From: a virus
DNA length: 31,935 bases
Reading direction: 5' to 3' (one strand)
Virus record (IMG/VR): IMGVR_UViG_3300044631_001618
Coordinates: 1 to 31,935 of that record
Both the position numbers and the translations under genes were made by a program. Below are positions 12,924 through 18,907 of this stretch, piece after piece. Numbering within the stretch: position 1 is the first letter of the stretch; each line of letters opens with the position of its first letter. Below the pieces are notes generated by a model. The model did not search any database and was not told where the DNA came from. It was given only the letters and a program-made list of their open reading frames with translations.

Positions 12924-12946
12924 ATTATAGCGGATGCCACTGACAA
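12924..12946 (-). promoter_or_regulatory. TTGTCAG-type promoter
   Basis: On the minus strand TTGTCA (12946-12941), 11 bp, TATAAT (12929-12924). A TTGACA also lies 18 bp before the -10, so a standard promoter reading is possible here, unlike the other copies. The leader contains ACCAACGAAAGG, the longest match to the predicted small RNA. Confidence 0.75.
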
Positions 12947-13036
12947 ATGTCAACAGATTTCAGGGGTTTTTTTAAATTGGTCGTAACAGGATTGGGCCGC
13001 CTTCAGGTATGGGGGCGTCTTTGTGTAATTGTAAAG

Positions 13037-13110
13037 TGTGCCATGTAGGACTTGAACCTACGACGACCGAATTATGAGTTCGGGGCTCTAACCAACTGAG
13101 CTAATGGCAC
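13037..13110 (-). tRNA. tRNA with CAU anticodon (Met, or Ile2 if modified)
   Basis: Cloverleaf on the minus strand: acceptor GTGCCAT/ATGGCAC, D arm GCTCAGTTGGTTAGAGC, anticodon stem CCGAA/TTCGG with loop CTCATAA, T arm GTAGG-TTCAAGT-CCTAC, discriminator A. Anticodon at 13074-13076. CCA is not encoded. A CAU anticodon could be elongator Met or lysidine-modified Ile; sequence alone does not decide. Confidence 0.92.
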
Positions 13111-13114
13111 CTTG

Positions 13115-13188
13115 CGATCTGTATCGGACTTGAACCGACGGCCTCTACCGTGACAGGGTAGCGCTCTAACCAACTGAGCTAACAGACC
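13115..13188 (-). tRNA. tRNA-Asp (GUC anticodon)
   Basis: Cloverleaf on the minus strand: acceptor GGTCTGT/ACAGATC (one G-U), D arm GCTCAGTTGGTTAGAGC, anticodon stem CTACC/GGTAG with loop CTGTCAC, T arm GTCGG-TTCAAGT-CCGAT, discriminator G as usual for Asp. Anticodon at 13152-13154. It is 4 nt from the CAU tRNA and would be co-transcribed after the DUF932 gene. Confidence 0.93.
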
Positions 13189-13230
13189 AAATGGTGAGCA
13201 GTTTTAAATCTTGCTCAGGATTTTTATTTA

Positions 13231-14235
13231 TTAAAACGCAGAAACTAATTTCTTAATTTTGTTTTTTTCTGCGGTAAGAACAGGGTCAAATCCTGATGCA
13301 CCTGCAATAAGTGATTCAGAATTTCCTCGTGCAGTACGATAGTAATCTAGGCGTTCAGTAAGTGCATTAAATGCGCCCCACTTTGTTCCCTTGATTGTCG
13401 CATTGGTTGGTGAGTTATGATACAAATCATCAAGCAAAACAACTTTGTTTTCCCACTTCTTTAGCGCACCCTTAGAATCTTTTTCAGGCTTTGGGTAGAT
13501 AGCGTGAATTAACTTTGAGAATTCTGCATCTGTAATAGATTGAGAATAGAGTGCTTGCGCTTCCTTCTCAAATTCATCAAAGTATCCGAGAGCAAGACCG
13601 AGAGTTTCACGGGCAACTTGAATTCGTCCTTCAACTGATTGTGTATGACGAATCTTGAAAGATTGCTTTGCATTACGCATGGCAAGGTTAAGAGTGTTTT
13701 GGCATACAACACGAACAGGAGTAACAGCAGCCTGAACAGCAACTGACCCGTCATGAGATGTCCAAACAATTAAATAAAGTTTTGTCTCGTCATTTGCACC
13801 TTGTGGGTCAAGCACCATTGTGCGGGGAATGTCCACAGTACCAAAAACAACTTTACCGCTACGCAATGAGCCAGCAGATTCCCAAAAACAATTTGGGTCT
13901 GCATCATGAATAGCATCAGCAAATGCAAACAATTCTTCATTCTGCACTGGCTTGTAACGCTTACCAACAGTAGCAAGAACATCAGTTCCGCCATTGAATG
14001 GATTGTCACGCAATACAAGAGATGCGGTAGAAACATCATTCCATGATTCTGGAATGTGCTCAGTGATTGGAGATAGACGAACATTCCAATTAGACAACTT
14101 TGCTTCATCAAGCATTGTTTGTGTTGTAACTTCTTCGTCTTGATTAAAGATGCGATTTGCTAATCCATGCCATGCTGGTTTTCCACGCAAAGCAAAAGCA
14201 ACTTCGCCATTTTCAGTTTCTAGATTATGAGCCAT
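13231..14235 (-). CDS. DUF932 / phage-plasmid-like protein (TIGR03299 type)
   Basis: 334 residues, the usual length of this family. It opens MAHNLETENGEVAFALRGKPAWHGL, with family features such as KRYKPVQNEELFAFAD (about 92-107), CQNTLNLAMRNA (about 179-190) and a C-terminal alpha-helical region. DUF932 proteins are common on phages and plasmids of actinobacteria; their function is not established. ACCGAAAGGAAAT is the ribosome-binding site, following a TTGTCAG promoter. The two tRNAs lie just downstream on the same strand. Confidence 0.9.
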   Translation of the reverse strand: MAHNLETENGEVAFALRGKPAWHGLANRIFNQDEEVTTQTMLDEAKLSNWNVRLSPITEHIPESWNDVSTASLVLRDNPFNGGTDVLATVGKRYKPVQNEELFAFADAIHDADPNCFWESAGSLRSGKVVFGTVDIPRTMVLDPQGANDETKLYLIVWTSHDGSVAVQAAVTPVRVVCQNTLNLAMRNAKQSFKIRHTQSVEGRIQVARETLGLALGYFDEFEKEAQALYSQSITDAEFSKLIHAIYPKPEKDSKGALKKWENKVVLLDDLYHNSPTNATIKGTKWGAFNALTERLDYYRTARGNSESLIAGASGFDPVLTAEKNKIKKLVSAF

Positions 14236-14267
14236 AATTTATTTCCTTTCGGTTGGTTGATAAACTG

Positions 14268-14290
14268 AGTATAACATAGGGCACTGACAT
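14268..14290 (-). promoter_or_regulatory. TTGTCAG-type promoter
   Basis: On the minus strand ATGTCA (14290-14285), 11 bp, TATACT (14273-14268). Drives the DUF932 gene. A TGTGA-N6-TCACA palindrome is centred about 74 bp upstream of the predicted start. Confidence 0.65.
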
Positions 14291-14326
14291 TAACAAGATT
14301 AGACAGTCATTTGTCGACAAATAAAA

Positions 14327-14342
14327 TGTGATAAATTTCACA
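14327..14342. promoter_or_regulatory. CRP/GlxR-type palindrome
   Basis: Perfect TGTGA-TAAATT-TCACA, the consensus of CRP-family regulators, including actinobacterial GlxR. Followed after 3 nt by TTTCAGGGG and then by a DnaA-like box. Confidence 0.65.
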
Positions 14343-14354
14343 AATTTTCAGGGG

Positions 14355-14386
14355 TTTTCCACAGGAGGCCGTAAGGCTGTGGATAA
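14355..14386. other. Inverted pair of DnaA-box-like sites
   Basis: TTTTCCACA (14355-14363, +) and TTATCCACA (14378-14386, read on -) face each other and could form a hairpin with GCC-GTAA-GGC between them. The two fit the DnaA consensus TTWTNCACA. They may bind DnaA, or the pair may be a structural element. Confidence 0.45.
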
Positions 14387-14426
14387 CCGCCCACATATTT
14401 GGGGGCAGCTTTAAAGTTGGGAAGAT

Positions 14427-14461
14427 GGGGCGGGACACAAAAGGCATTAAGATCCCGCCCC
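14427..14461 (-). terminator. Hairpin after the 86-residue gene
   Basis: GGGGCGGGA (14427-14435) pairs perfectly with TCCCGCCCC (14453-14461), loop 17 nt, 6 nt beyond the stop at 14467. There is little U-tract, so termination may be weak. Confidence 0.5.
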
Positions 14462-14466
14462 AAGCT

Positions 14467-14727
14467 TTATGCTAAATGTAATTCCTTAGCAGTATTAGAT
14501 AGTTTAGATTTAACAGATGTAATTATTTCCATTGGTAAAAACATTGCAGTTGTCTTCTTCTTTTTAATTGTATCGAATACAAATGCTTTTACATTACCAT
14601 CAAAGCGTGTTATGTTGCTATAAACTAATTCAGTTAAATAGTCTTTGTCCACGCCTTGCTCTGAATAAATTGTTAAATCATTTTGCTTGTTTTCATCATA
14701 GATTTCTATTCTGAAACGATTAGCCAT
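14467..14727 (-). CDS. Hypothetical protein
   Basis: 86 residues, mixed alpha/beta (MANRFRIEIYDENKQNDLTIYSEQG), with a KKKK patch in the middle. AACAAAGG precedes the ATG. The leader has a small hairpin (ACACC-CGAA-GGTGT). No TTGTCAG promoter is obvious, so it is probably transcribed with the upstream 140-residue gene. No recognised family. Confidence 0.6.
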   Translation of the reverse strand: MANRFRIEIYDENKQNDLTIYSEQGVDKDYLTELVYSNITRFDGNVKAFVFDTIKKKKTTAMFLPMEIITSVKSKLSNTAKELHLA

Positions 14728-14799
14728 TTTATTACCTTTGTTAGTAGGGACACCCGAAGGTGTGAGCAGTTTGGCGACATACTCAGGTCGTTAGATTAT

Positions 14800-15222
14800 T
14801 TATAGATAACGAGCAACAGCATTGTAAGTGCTAGTATTAACTGTTTCCTCATCTGTCATCTTGAGAATACGAATTGCGTTTTCGATTTCTTGCTTTTGCT
14901 CTAGGTATGTGTGACGACCCATCTGCTCAAAGTCACGCTCAGGCTCTGCTGGCAGTTCTGATTGTGTAACTGTCAAATCAAAGTCAATGTTGAGAGTGTT
15001 ATTCCAAGCACGATAGTTGGTACGGAAGTTTTCTGCCTTCTTGATGTTAGAAACGGCATAGGCAGTAATTTCCTTCTGCCACTTTTCCATAGCCTTCTTG
15101 TACTTTGCTTCGTTTGTTTCTTGATTAGCATAGTTGGCGTTAAGTTCTACTAACTTTGCCTCAAGTGCCTTGATTACCTTTGGTGTTGCGATTTTTACTG
15201 AGATTGCTTTTCCTCTAGCCAT
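14800..15222 (-). CDS. Helical hypothetical protein
   Basis: 140 residues starting MARGKAISVKIATPKVIKALEAK. Mostly helical, with Lys/Glu-rich coiled-coil-like segments at about 14-60 and 105-122. AACGAAAGAGG before the ATG; TTGTCAG promoter upstream. Unknown function; a DNA- or protein-binding helical bundle is possible. Confidence 0.65.
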   Translation of the reverse strand: MARGKAISVKIATPKVIKALEAKLVELNANYANQETNEAKYKKAMEKWQKEITAYAVSNIKKAENFRTNYRAWNNTLNIDFDLTVTQSELPAEPERDFEQMGRHTYLEQKQEIENAIRILKMTDEETVNTSTYNAVARYL

Positions 15223-15258
15223 TTGTTTCCTCTTTCGTTAGTTGGTTTGGTTAATTGT

Positions 15259-15281
15259 ATTATAGCGGAGGGGTCTGACAA
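15259..15281 (-). promoter_or_regulatory. TTGTCAG-type promoter
   Basis: On the minus strand TTGTCA (15281-15276), 11 bp, TATAAT (15264-15259). Leader with AACGAAAGAGG for the 140-residue gene. Confidence 0.7.
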
Positions 15282-15303
15282 ATAGTGAGACCCCTCCACT
15301 TCC

Positions 15304-15480
15304 TTATACTAGGCTACTGTTGCTAACTGTTGTCCAACGAGTTTCCTTTGTTGGCATTTCCAGTAGCACACGCACCGAGCCAGATGCGTTAGGAATAATC
15401 TCTTTGATTACTCCAGTTTTCTTTGACTTAAGAGTGGTGAATAAATCGCCAACCTTGTAAGTGTATCCATTTACTGTCAT
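15304..15480 (-). CDS. Small SH3-like beta protein
   Basis: 58 residues (MTVNGYTYKVGDLFTTLKSKKTG...). A pattern of short strands with a KVGD turn near the start and a KTG turn in the middle suggests a small SH3/KOW-like barrel, which often binds nucleic acid. GAAAGGAAG is the ribosome-binding site. Fold assignment is tentative. Confidence 0.6.
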   Translation of the reverse strand: MTVNGYTYKVGDLFTTLKSKKTGVIKEIIPNASGSVRVLLEMPTKETRWTTVSNSSLV

Positions 15481-15506
15481 TTTGCTTCCTTTCTGTTTAG
15501 GGTGTT

Positions 15507-15529
15507 ATTGTAGCATTAGGGTCTGACAT
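15507..15529 (-). promoter_or_regulatory. TTGTCAG-type promoter
   Basis: On the minus strand ATGTCA (15529-15524), 11 bp, TACAAT (15512-15507) preceded by TGC. The leader has CAGAAAGGAAG rather than AACGAAAG, so it is an exception to the shared leader. Confidence 0.65.
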
Positions 15530-15546
15530 TTATCAAGCCCCTGGTG

Positions 15547-15562
15547 TGTGATAAGCATCACA
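15547..15562. promoter_or_regulatory. CRP/GlxR-type palindrome
   Basis: Perfect TGTGA-TAAGCA-TCACA. It overlaps the stop codon of the gene at 15558-15698 and lies about 55 bp upstream of the predicted start of the next promoter. No TTTCAGGGG follows. Confidence 0.6.
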
Positions 15563-15698
15563 AGTATTCTGTTAGGTCGCCGTCCATAATTTCGTTCAGC
15601 TCCAAGCCTTCTGAGTCTGCGATAGCCTCCCATAGATCCATTTCATTAAAGTCTCCGTCTGGGTGTCTTTCGGATAAGATAGAATAAAGATTGTTCAT
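15558..15698 (-). CDS. Small acidic protein
   Basis: 46 residues (MNNLYSILSERHPDGDFNEMD...), strongly acidic, helical. One-base overlap with the upstream gene (TAATG). Its stop codon lies in a CRP-type palindrome. Unknown function. Confidence 0.55.
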   Translation of the reverse strand: MNNLYSILSERHPDGDFNEMDLWEAIADSEGLELNEIMDGDLTEYL

Positions 15699-15967
15699 TA
15701 GTATTCCTCCTCTGGTAGCCAAGCATTTAAGTGGTGTGCATCAACAATTGCGGATGCGGGTGCAGTAACCTGTCCACGCCATAACACGCCTTCAGGTAAA
15801 GCAATTTCACGATTGTAGTCCTCATCATAGAAAGCATCAATTGCTTCTATGCAAGGCTCCACCATAGAAAGCGGAACTGGTGGATAGTGATTACCTTGCA
15901 AGTGATAACCAAGAGCAACCTCTAAATCTAATTCATTAGATAAATCTAGCGCAGTGTTGTATCCCAT
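15698..15967 (-). CDS. Conserved actinophage-type small protein
   Basis: 89 residues. LEVALGYHLQGNHYPPVPLSM followed by an acidic domain and VDAHHLNAWLPEEEY matches a small protein I recognise from many actinophages (ALGYHL..NHYPP pattern); function unknown. It sits directly after the 68-residue gene. Confidence 0.65.
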   Translation of the reverse strand: MGYNTALDLSNELDLEVALGYHLQGNHYPPVPLSMVEPCIEAIDAFYDEDYNREIALPEGVLWRGQVTAPASAIVDAHHLNAWLPEEEY

Positions 15968-16174
15968 TTATTCTGCCACCTTTACGATAGCCCAAGAGCC
16001 ACCTTCGTTAATTGTTTCTAGTACTGGATAAATTGCAGGTAGCACCATAGACTTTAATGCGCCTTCTAGCATAGCAATTTGTGACGCCTTATCAAGTGCC
16101 AATAGACGGGCACCTGTTGGGTTAGTTTCATCAACCTCTGTTACGAAGTTTAGAGAGTGTGCGATTGATACCAT
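15968..16174 (-). CDS. Hypothetical helical protein
   Basis: 68 residues (MVSIAHSLNFVTEVDETNPTGA...), helical and Ala/Leu-rich in the middle. AACGAAAGG before the ATG; first gene of the operon 15558-16174. No recognised family. Confidence 0.6.
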   Translation of the reverse strand: MVSIAHSLNFVTEVDETNPTGARLLALDKASQIAMLEGALKSMVLPAIYPVLETINEGGSWAIVKVAE

Positions 16175-16204
16175 TGTTTTACCTTTCGTTTGTTTGATAA
16201 TGGA

Positions 16205-16227
16205 ATTGTAGCATGGTCCACTGACAA
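16205..16227 (-). promoter_or_regulatory. TTGTCAG-type promoter
   Basis: On the minus strand TTGTCA (16227-16222), 11 bp, TACAAT (16210-16205) preceded by TGC. Leader with AACGAAAGG. Confidence 0.7.
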
Positions 16228-16264
16228 AAATTCCAACACGCCCAATGCTTATCTAATTTATTTA

Positions 16265-16280
16265 TGTGATAAACCTCACA
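16265..16280. promoter_or_regulatory. CRP/GlxR-type palindrome
   Basis: Perfect TGTGA-TAAACC-TCACA, centred about 75 bp upstream of the predicted start of the 16205 promoter. After 3 nt comes TTCCAGGGT, a variant of the CAGGGG motif. Confidence 0.65.
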
Positions 16281-16321
16281 AAATTCCAGGGTGTTTTGGT
16301 GCTTGACTTAAAGAGATCTTT

Positions 16322-16341
16322 GCCCCCGCACCTTTGGGGGC
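16322..16341 (-). terminator. Hairpin after the 30-residue membrane peptide
   Basis: GCCCCC (16322-16327) pairs with GGGGGC (16336-16341), loop 8 nt. The same GCCCCC...GGGGGC word occurs in the 82-bp repeats at 17588-17607. The downstream U-tract is weak. Confidence 0.5.
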
Positions 16342-16356
16342 AGCTTTAAAGAATTG

Positions 16357-16449
16357 TCAACTCTTCCACACTTTATATGCAACGTATAGCGGTGCGGCCA
16401 TTGCAAAAATTATTCCAATTGAAATTACTCCAGCAATAAAACTAGTCAT
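16357..16449 (-). CDS. Single-pass membrane peptide
   Basis: 30 residues with one membrane span (ISIGIIFAMAAPLYVAY). Its ATG lies within the end of the upstream basic gene (overlap of 8 nt). Small membrane peptides recur in this genome. Confidence 0.45.
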   Translation of the reverse strand: MTSFIAGVISIGIIFAMAAPLYVAYKVWKS

Positions 16450-16576
16450 GATCAGAATTCTTTTTGTGTTTTATTTTGCGTGTGTAAGTTTTTTTATTGC
16501 GAACAGGTTGCGCCGCATTACTGCGGCGCAATTCCTGAATGCGTTTTACTTTATCTCGAAGTGAATTTTGGAACAT
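16442..16576 (-). CDS. Small basic protein
   Basis: 44 residues, very Lys/Arg-rich (MFQNSLRDKVKRIQELRRSN...), ending KKNSDHD. It starts inside the end of the upstream gene in another frame, with GAGTGG just before the ATG. The middle contains a GCGCCGCA/TGCGGCGC palindrome. The basic charge suggests nucleic-acid contact. Confidence 0.5.
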   Translation of the reverse strand: MFQNSLRDKVKRIQELRRSNAAQPVRNKKTYTRKIKHKKNSDHD

Positions 16577-16742
16577 TGTATCCACTCGCTTCGTGAAATC
16601 GTGTTACATCAAATCGGTCGTTATCTTTTGCGAACATTTCCGCAAAATCATTTACCATTTTAGAAAAAACAGCGGGATGAGTTTTATCGCTAACATACTT
16701 TAGAATTTCTGCGGTTGCGACATAGTCTTTACGGGTCATCAT
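16551..16742 (-). CDS. Conserved phage protein of the MTRKDY type
   Basis: 63 residues. MTRKDYVATAEILKYV at the start and DNDRFDVTRFHEASGY near the end match a small, very widespread phage protein of unknown function; the whole length is covered. The upstream stop overlaps the ATG (ATGA). Confidence 0.7.
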   Translation of the reverse strand: MMTRKDYVATAEILKYVSDKTHPAVFSKMVNDFAEMFAKDNDRFDVTRFHEASGYNVPKFTSR

Positions 16743-16942
16743 TTAATTGTTACCTTTCCCATGCGGTCAATTACTTTTGTGTACATCTTGCCTGTTGGCA
16801 TTGATAGGTTAATCGTTGAGTATTCGTTAGCAAATCCGACATCAGTAAATTTAGCAAATGCGGTAAATGCTTCCAATGCATCATCATAGTCATTACTCCA
16901 GCGAACAGAATTTCCGTCATAGGATAAAGTAATCTTATACAT
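16739..16942 (-). CDS. Hypothetical protein
   Basis: 67 residues (MYKITLSYDGNSVRWSNDYDD...), beta start then a helical Ala/Phe-rich region. I chose ATG 16942 with TGGAGAT upstream, not the TTG at 16957, which lies inside the previous gene. No recognised family. Confidence 0.6.
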   Translation of the reverse strand: MYKITLSYDGNSVRWSNDYDDALEAFTAFAKFTDVGFANEYSTINLSMPTGKMYTKVIDRMGKVTIK

Positions 16943-16943
16943 T

Positions 16944-17096
16944 TTAGTAATCTCCAATTTCGTTAGTTACGCAATCGCATGGCTCTACATCATAGGAGTT
17001 TTCATCTCCCCAAAAGATTGCGCCAAATCCTAAGCAATCCTCGCAAGTGATGACGGAGATAGTTCCCTCGTCCATTACATCTAAGAAATTTCCCAT
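16944..17096 (-). CDS. Small zinc-binding acidic protein
   Basis: 50 residues with C-E-D-C at 18-21 and C-D-C near 40-42, a likely single zinc site in an acidic background. Start at ATG 17096, after AACGAAAGGAAAA and a TTGTCAG promoter. Confidence 0.6.
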   Translation of the reverse strand: MGNFLDVMDEGTISVITCEDCLGFGAIFWGDENSYDVEPCDCVTNEIGDY

Positions 17097-17129
17097 TTAT
17101 AGTTTTCCTTTCGTTTGTTTGTTTAAGTT

Positions 17130-17152
17130 ATTGTATCAGTTAGGGCTGACAA
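17130..17152 (-). promoter_or_regulatory. TTGTCAG-type promoter
   Basis: On the minus strand TTGTCA (17152-17147), 11 bp, TACAAT (17135-17130) preceded by TGA. Leader with AACGAAAGG; drives the operon 16357-17096. Confidence 0.7.
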
Positions 17153-17222
17153 ATTGTGTGAGGGTTCTTACTTACGACATTGGGCGAGGACTCCCTCTAA
17201 ACTGCCCCTGTTTCGATACCCG

Positions 17223-17429
17223 TTAAATCTTTACTGCCAAATAACGATAAGTGTCTTTGAGGTTTAGCGGTGCAGAATAAAGAGGTCGCACCTGAACCCT
17301 GTAAGTATCGCAATCTGCATACCAGACATCATTAGACTTTTCTGCGTCAATGATTTCGCCTGTTAAAGACTTTGAGCGATACATTTTTCCTACAAGTAGG
17401 CTTTCGATTGTATAGACATTTGCTGACAT
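17223..17429 (-). CDS. Hypothetical beta-rich protein
   Basis: 68 residues (MSANVYTIESLLVGKMYRSKS...), alternating strands, mixed charge; a small barrel is possible. AACGAAAGGCGG before the ATG, following a TTGTCAG promoter. After the stop, the transcript can form a nested hairpin (GGGC, GAGG-GAGT-CCTC, GCCC) in 17170-17200. Confidence 0.6.
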   Translation of the reverse strand: MSANVYTIESLLVGKMYRSKSLTGEIIDAEKSNDVWYADCDTYRVQVRPLYSAPLNLKDTYRYLAVKI

Positions 17430-17459
17430 GGTGTCCGCCTTTCGTTTGTTGATAAGAGT

Positions 17460-17482
17460 ATTGTACCAAAAGCCACTGACAT
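17460..17482 (-). promoter_or_regulatory. TTGTCAG-type promoter
   Basis: On the minus strand ATGTCA (17482-17477), 11 bp, TACAAT (17465-17460). Leader with AACGAAAGG for the gene at 17223-17429. Confidence 0.65.
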
Positions 17483-17529
17483 AAACTAATTACTAGCCAG
17501 TAATTCCAAGATGTGAGACGCTCAAGCCA

Positions 17530-17545
17530 TGTGATAAATCTCACA
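17530..17545. promoter_or_regulatory. CRP/GlxR-type palindrome
   Basis: Perfect TGTGA-TAAATC-TCACA, followed after 3 nt by TTTCAGGCG and a TTTTCCACA DnaA-like box (17558-17566). Centred about 85 bp upstream of the predicted start of the 17460 promoter. Confidence 0.65.
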
Positions 17546-17562
17546 AAATTTCAGGCGTTTTC

Positions 17563-17644
17563 CACAGGCCTTCTTAAGTTATCCACAGCCCCCTCTCTTT
17601 TGGGGGCCAGCTTGACTATTGTCAAGCCGACACGCCGTTAGTTA
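17563..17644. repeat. 82-bp direct repeat, copy 1
   Basis: Identical over 82 bp to 18232-18313. Contains TTATCCACA (DnaA box, 17579-17587), hairpin GCCCCC/GGGGGC (17588-17607), and palindrome GCTTGAC-TATT-GTCAAGC (17610-17627), then GACACGCCGTTAG. Confidence 0.9.
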
Positions 17645-17645
17645 T

Positions 17646-17843
17646 TTATTCATTTTCCATTTCTGCTAAATAATCTTCGTGTTCTACTAAACCAATAGCA
17701 AAAGCAACTGGGTCACAACACTCTAAAATTTCGGCGGGTGTAAAAGTTGAATAACCAATCTTTACATTAGGGTAACAATCATTTAGCAAATCAATAAAAC
17801 TTTCCTTGATTTCTAAATCTTTTTCAAATTGTGTTTTTTCCAT
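17646..17843 (-). CDS. Hypothetical acidic protein
   Basis: 65 residues. SFIDLLNDCYPNVKIGYSTFTP then EILECCDPVAFAIGLVEHEDYL resembles a small actinophage protein family of unknown function. The upstream gene's stop lies immediately before its ATG. The stop codon is just outside repeat copy 1. Confidence 0.6.
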   Translation of the reverse strand: MEKTQFEKDLEIKESFIDLLNDCYPNVKIGYSTFTPAEILECCDPVAFAIGLVEHEDYLAEMENE

Positions 17844-17984
17844 TTACTCAGCCTCAATCTGTCGATAGTCGATTACATGAAAGTCTAATTGTTTTTCTAG
17901 TGGCATAGCCTTAAGCCATGAATAAGCAGACTCAAAGTCATCTGCCTCAACATCTACAAATAGTTCAAAGTTAAATACTGCCAT
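17844..17984 (-). CDS. Small acidic protein
   Basis: 46 residues (MAVFNFELFVDVEADDFESAY...), likely alpha/beta. AAGGAGGC ribosome-binding site within the end of the upstream gene; one-base overlap (TAATG). Confidence 0.55.
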   Translation of the reverse strand: MAVFNFELFVDVEADDFESAYSWLKAMPLEKQLDFHVIDYRQIEAE

Positions 17985-18112
17985 TAGTTTGCCTCCTTAG
18001 TATTGAATAGTTGAGACATTTTAGCATTAGCCTCTGACATTGTTTCGATAGCCTTTAATAGGCTAGCCTTGCGTTGCGCCTCTACATGCGCCTTGTATTC
18101 GTCTAGTGTCAT
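17984..18112 (-). CDS. Small helical protein
   Basis: 42 residues, one long amphipathic helix (MTLDEYKAHVEAQRKASLLK...). AACGAAAGG before the ATG. A TTGTCAG-like promoter match (18018-18040) lies within its coding sequence. Confidence 0.6.
   Translation of the reverse strand: MTLDEYKAHVEAQRKASLLKAIETMSEANAKMSQLFNTKEAN
18018..18040 (-). promoter_or_regulatory. Possible internal TTGTCAG-type promoter
   Basis: On the minus strand ATGTCA (18040-18035), 11 bp, TAAAAT (18023-18018), closely similar to the 15507 promoter (ATGTCAG..CTAATGCTA). It is inside a coding sequence, so it may be chance; if active it would transcribe the gene at 17844-17984. Confidence 0.35.
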
Positions 18113-18144
18113 TGTAACGACCTTTCGTTGTTGTTATAGTAAGG

Positions 18145-18167
18145 ATTATACACGAGCTGACTGACAT
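18145..18167 (-). promoter_or_regulatory. TTGTCAG-type promoter
   Basis: On the minus strand ATGTCA (18167-18162), 11 bp, TATAAT (18150-18145) preceded by GTG. Leader with CAACGAAAGG for the operon 17646-18112. Confidence 0.7.
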
Positions 18168-18198
18168 AACCTAATCGACACGCCGATAAACTAACCGA

Positions 18199-18214
18199 TG
18201 TGATGAACCTCACA
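18199..18214. promoter_or_regulatory. CRP/GlxR-type palindrome
   Basis: Perfect TGTGA-TGAACC-TCACA, 3 nt before ATCCAGGGG and a TTTTACACA DnaA-like box (18227-18235). Centred about 69 bp upstream of the predicted start of the 18145 promoter. Confidence 0.65.
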
Positions 18215-18231
18215 GAGATCCAGGGGTTTTA

Positions 18232-18313
18232 CACAGGCCTTCTTAAGTTATCCACAGCCCCCTCTCTTTTGGGGGCCAGCTTGACTATTGTCAAGCCGAC
18301 ACGCCGTTAGTTA
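18232..18313. repeat. 82-bp direct repeat, copy 2
   Basis: Identical to 17563-17644, including DnaA box TTATCCACA (18248-18256), the GCCCCC/GGGGGC hairpin and the TTGAC-TATT-GTCAA palindrome. Overlaps the end of the 19-residue peptide gene. Confidence 0.9.
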
Positions 18314-18366
18314 GCGATTAAATACGCTATACCAAAACCCACCATGGCACACAATAGAACTACCAT
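18307..18366 (-). CDS. Possible 19-residue membrane micropeptide
   Basis: MVVLLCAMVGFGIAYLIAN: one membrane span, with AAGGAGAG at a good distance before the ATG and an overlap of 7 nt with the upstream membrane gene. Very short, so held with caution; the strong ribosome-binding site is the main support. Confidence 0.4.
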   Translation of the reverse strand: MVVLLCAMVGFGIAYLIAN

Positions 18367-18515
18367 TTATCTCTCCTTACCTTGTAGATCTTATAAGCAA
18401 CAGTAATAAAAACGGCGGTGGCAATAGTGTGCCAAGGTAGATAGATAGCCCCTAAAAAACTATCTAACTCCATGCCATAGTCATTAATACGAAACACTAA
18501 TCCGCTAATGCTCAT
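18360..18515 (-). CDS. Small membrane protein
   Basis: 51 residues with one membrane span (about 23-43, WHTIATAVFITVAYKIY), then a basic end (KVRRDKW). The ATG directly follows the upstream stop, with GGAG upstream. Together with the following micropeptide it may form a membrane pair. Confidence 0.55.
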   Translation of the reverse strand: MSISGLVFRINDYGMELDSFLGAIYLPWHTIATAVFITVAYKIYKVRRDKW

Positions 18516-18701
18516 TTACTTATCTCCAAACATGTTAAAGACCTCGTCTAGTTCTTCATCTGTTAAGTGGTCAATCTGTATAGCCTTAACAAATCCGAAT
18601 ACATCTTCTTCTTCTGCCATTAGTTGCTCATACATTTCTTCTTCTGCTAGGTGTGCGTATTGGTCTTGCACATCTGCCTGTATCGTGTCCCATTTAGTCA
18701 T
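18516..18701 (-). CDS. Acidic helical protein
   Basis: 61 residues, Glu-rich helices (LAEEEMYEQLMAEEEDVFGF), ending DELDEVFNMFGDK. The upstream stop overlaps the ATG by one base. No recognised family; its acidity could suit a DNA mimic or protein inhibitor, but nothing proves this. Confidence 0.6.
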   Translation of the reverse strand: MTKWDTIQADVQDQYAHLAEEEMYEQLMAEEEDVFGFVKAIQIDHLTDEELDEVFNMFGDK

Positions 18702-18871
18702 TAGTTAGCCCCTACCTTGATGTCCATTACATTAGCGGTAAATTTCTTACCCTTGCCTAGTTCGCTATCGTTAAGCGAGTTGATTAAGTGGTCAATAGCC
18801 TTGACCTCATGTGCAACATTATTAACCGAGATTAGTTTAGAGCCTTGCCAGATTGAGTAAGTGATAGTCAT
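18701..18871 (-). CDS. Hypothetical protein
   Basis: 56 residues (MTITYSIWQGSKLISVNNVAHEV...), alpha/beta. I chose ATG 18871, which follows AACGAAAGAAGAA and a TTGTCAG promoter; the open frame further upstream contains that promoter. Confidence 0.6.
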   Translation of the reverse strand: MTITYSIWQGSKLISVNNVAHEVKAIDHLINSLNDSELGKGKKFTANVMDIKVGAN

Positions 18872-18907
18872 TGTCTGTTCTTCTTTCGTTAGTAGGTTAT
18901 GTATGGA

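Noticed and set aside
14399-14623. 74-codon plus-strand open frame
   Set aside because: Antisense to the 14467-14727 gene; begins in the spacer hairpin region.
16334-16564. 76-codon plus-strand open frame
   Set aside because: It starts within a terminator-like hairpin and is antisense to a coupled set of minus-strand small genes.
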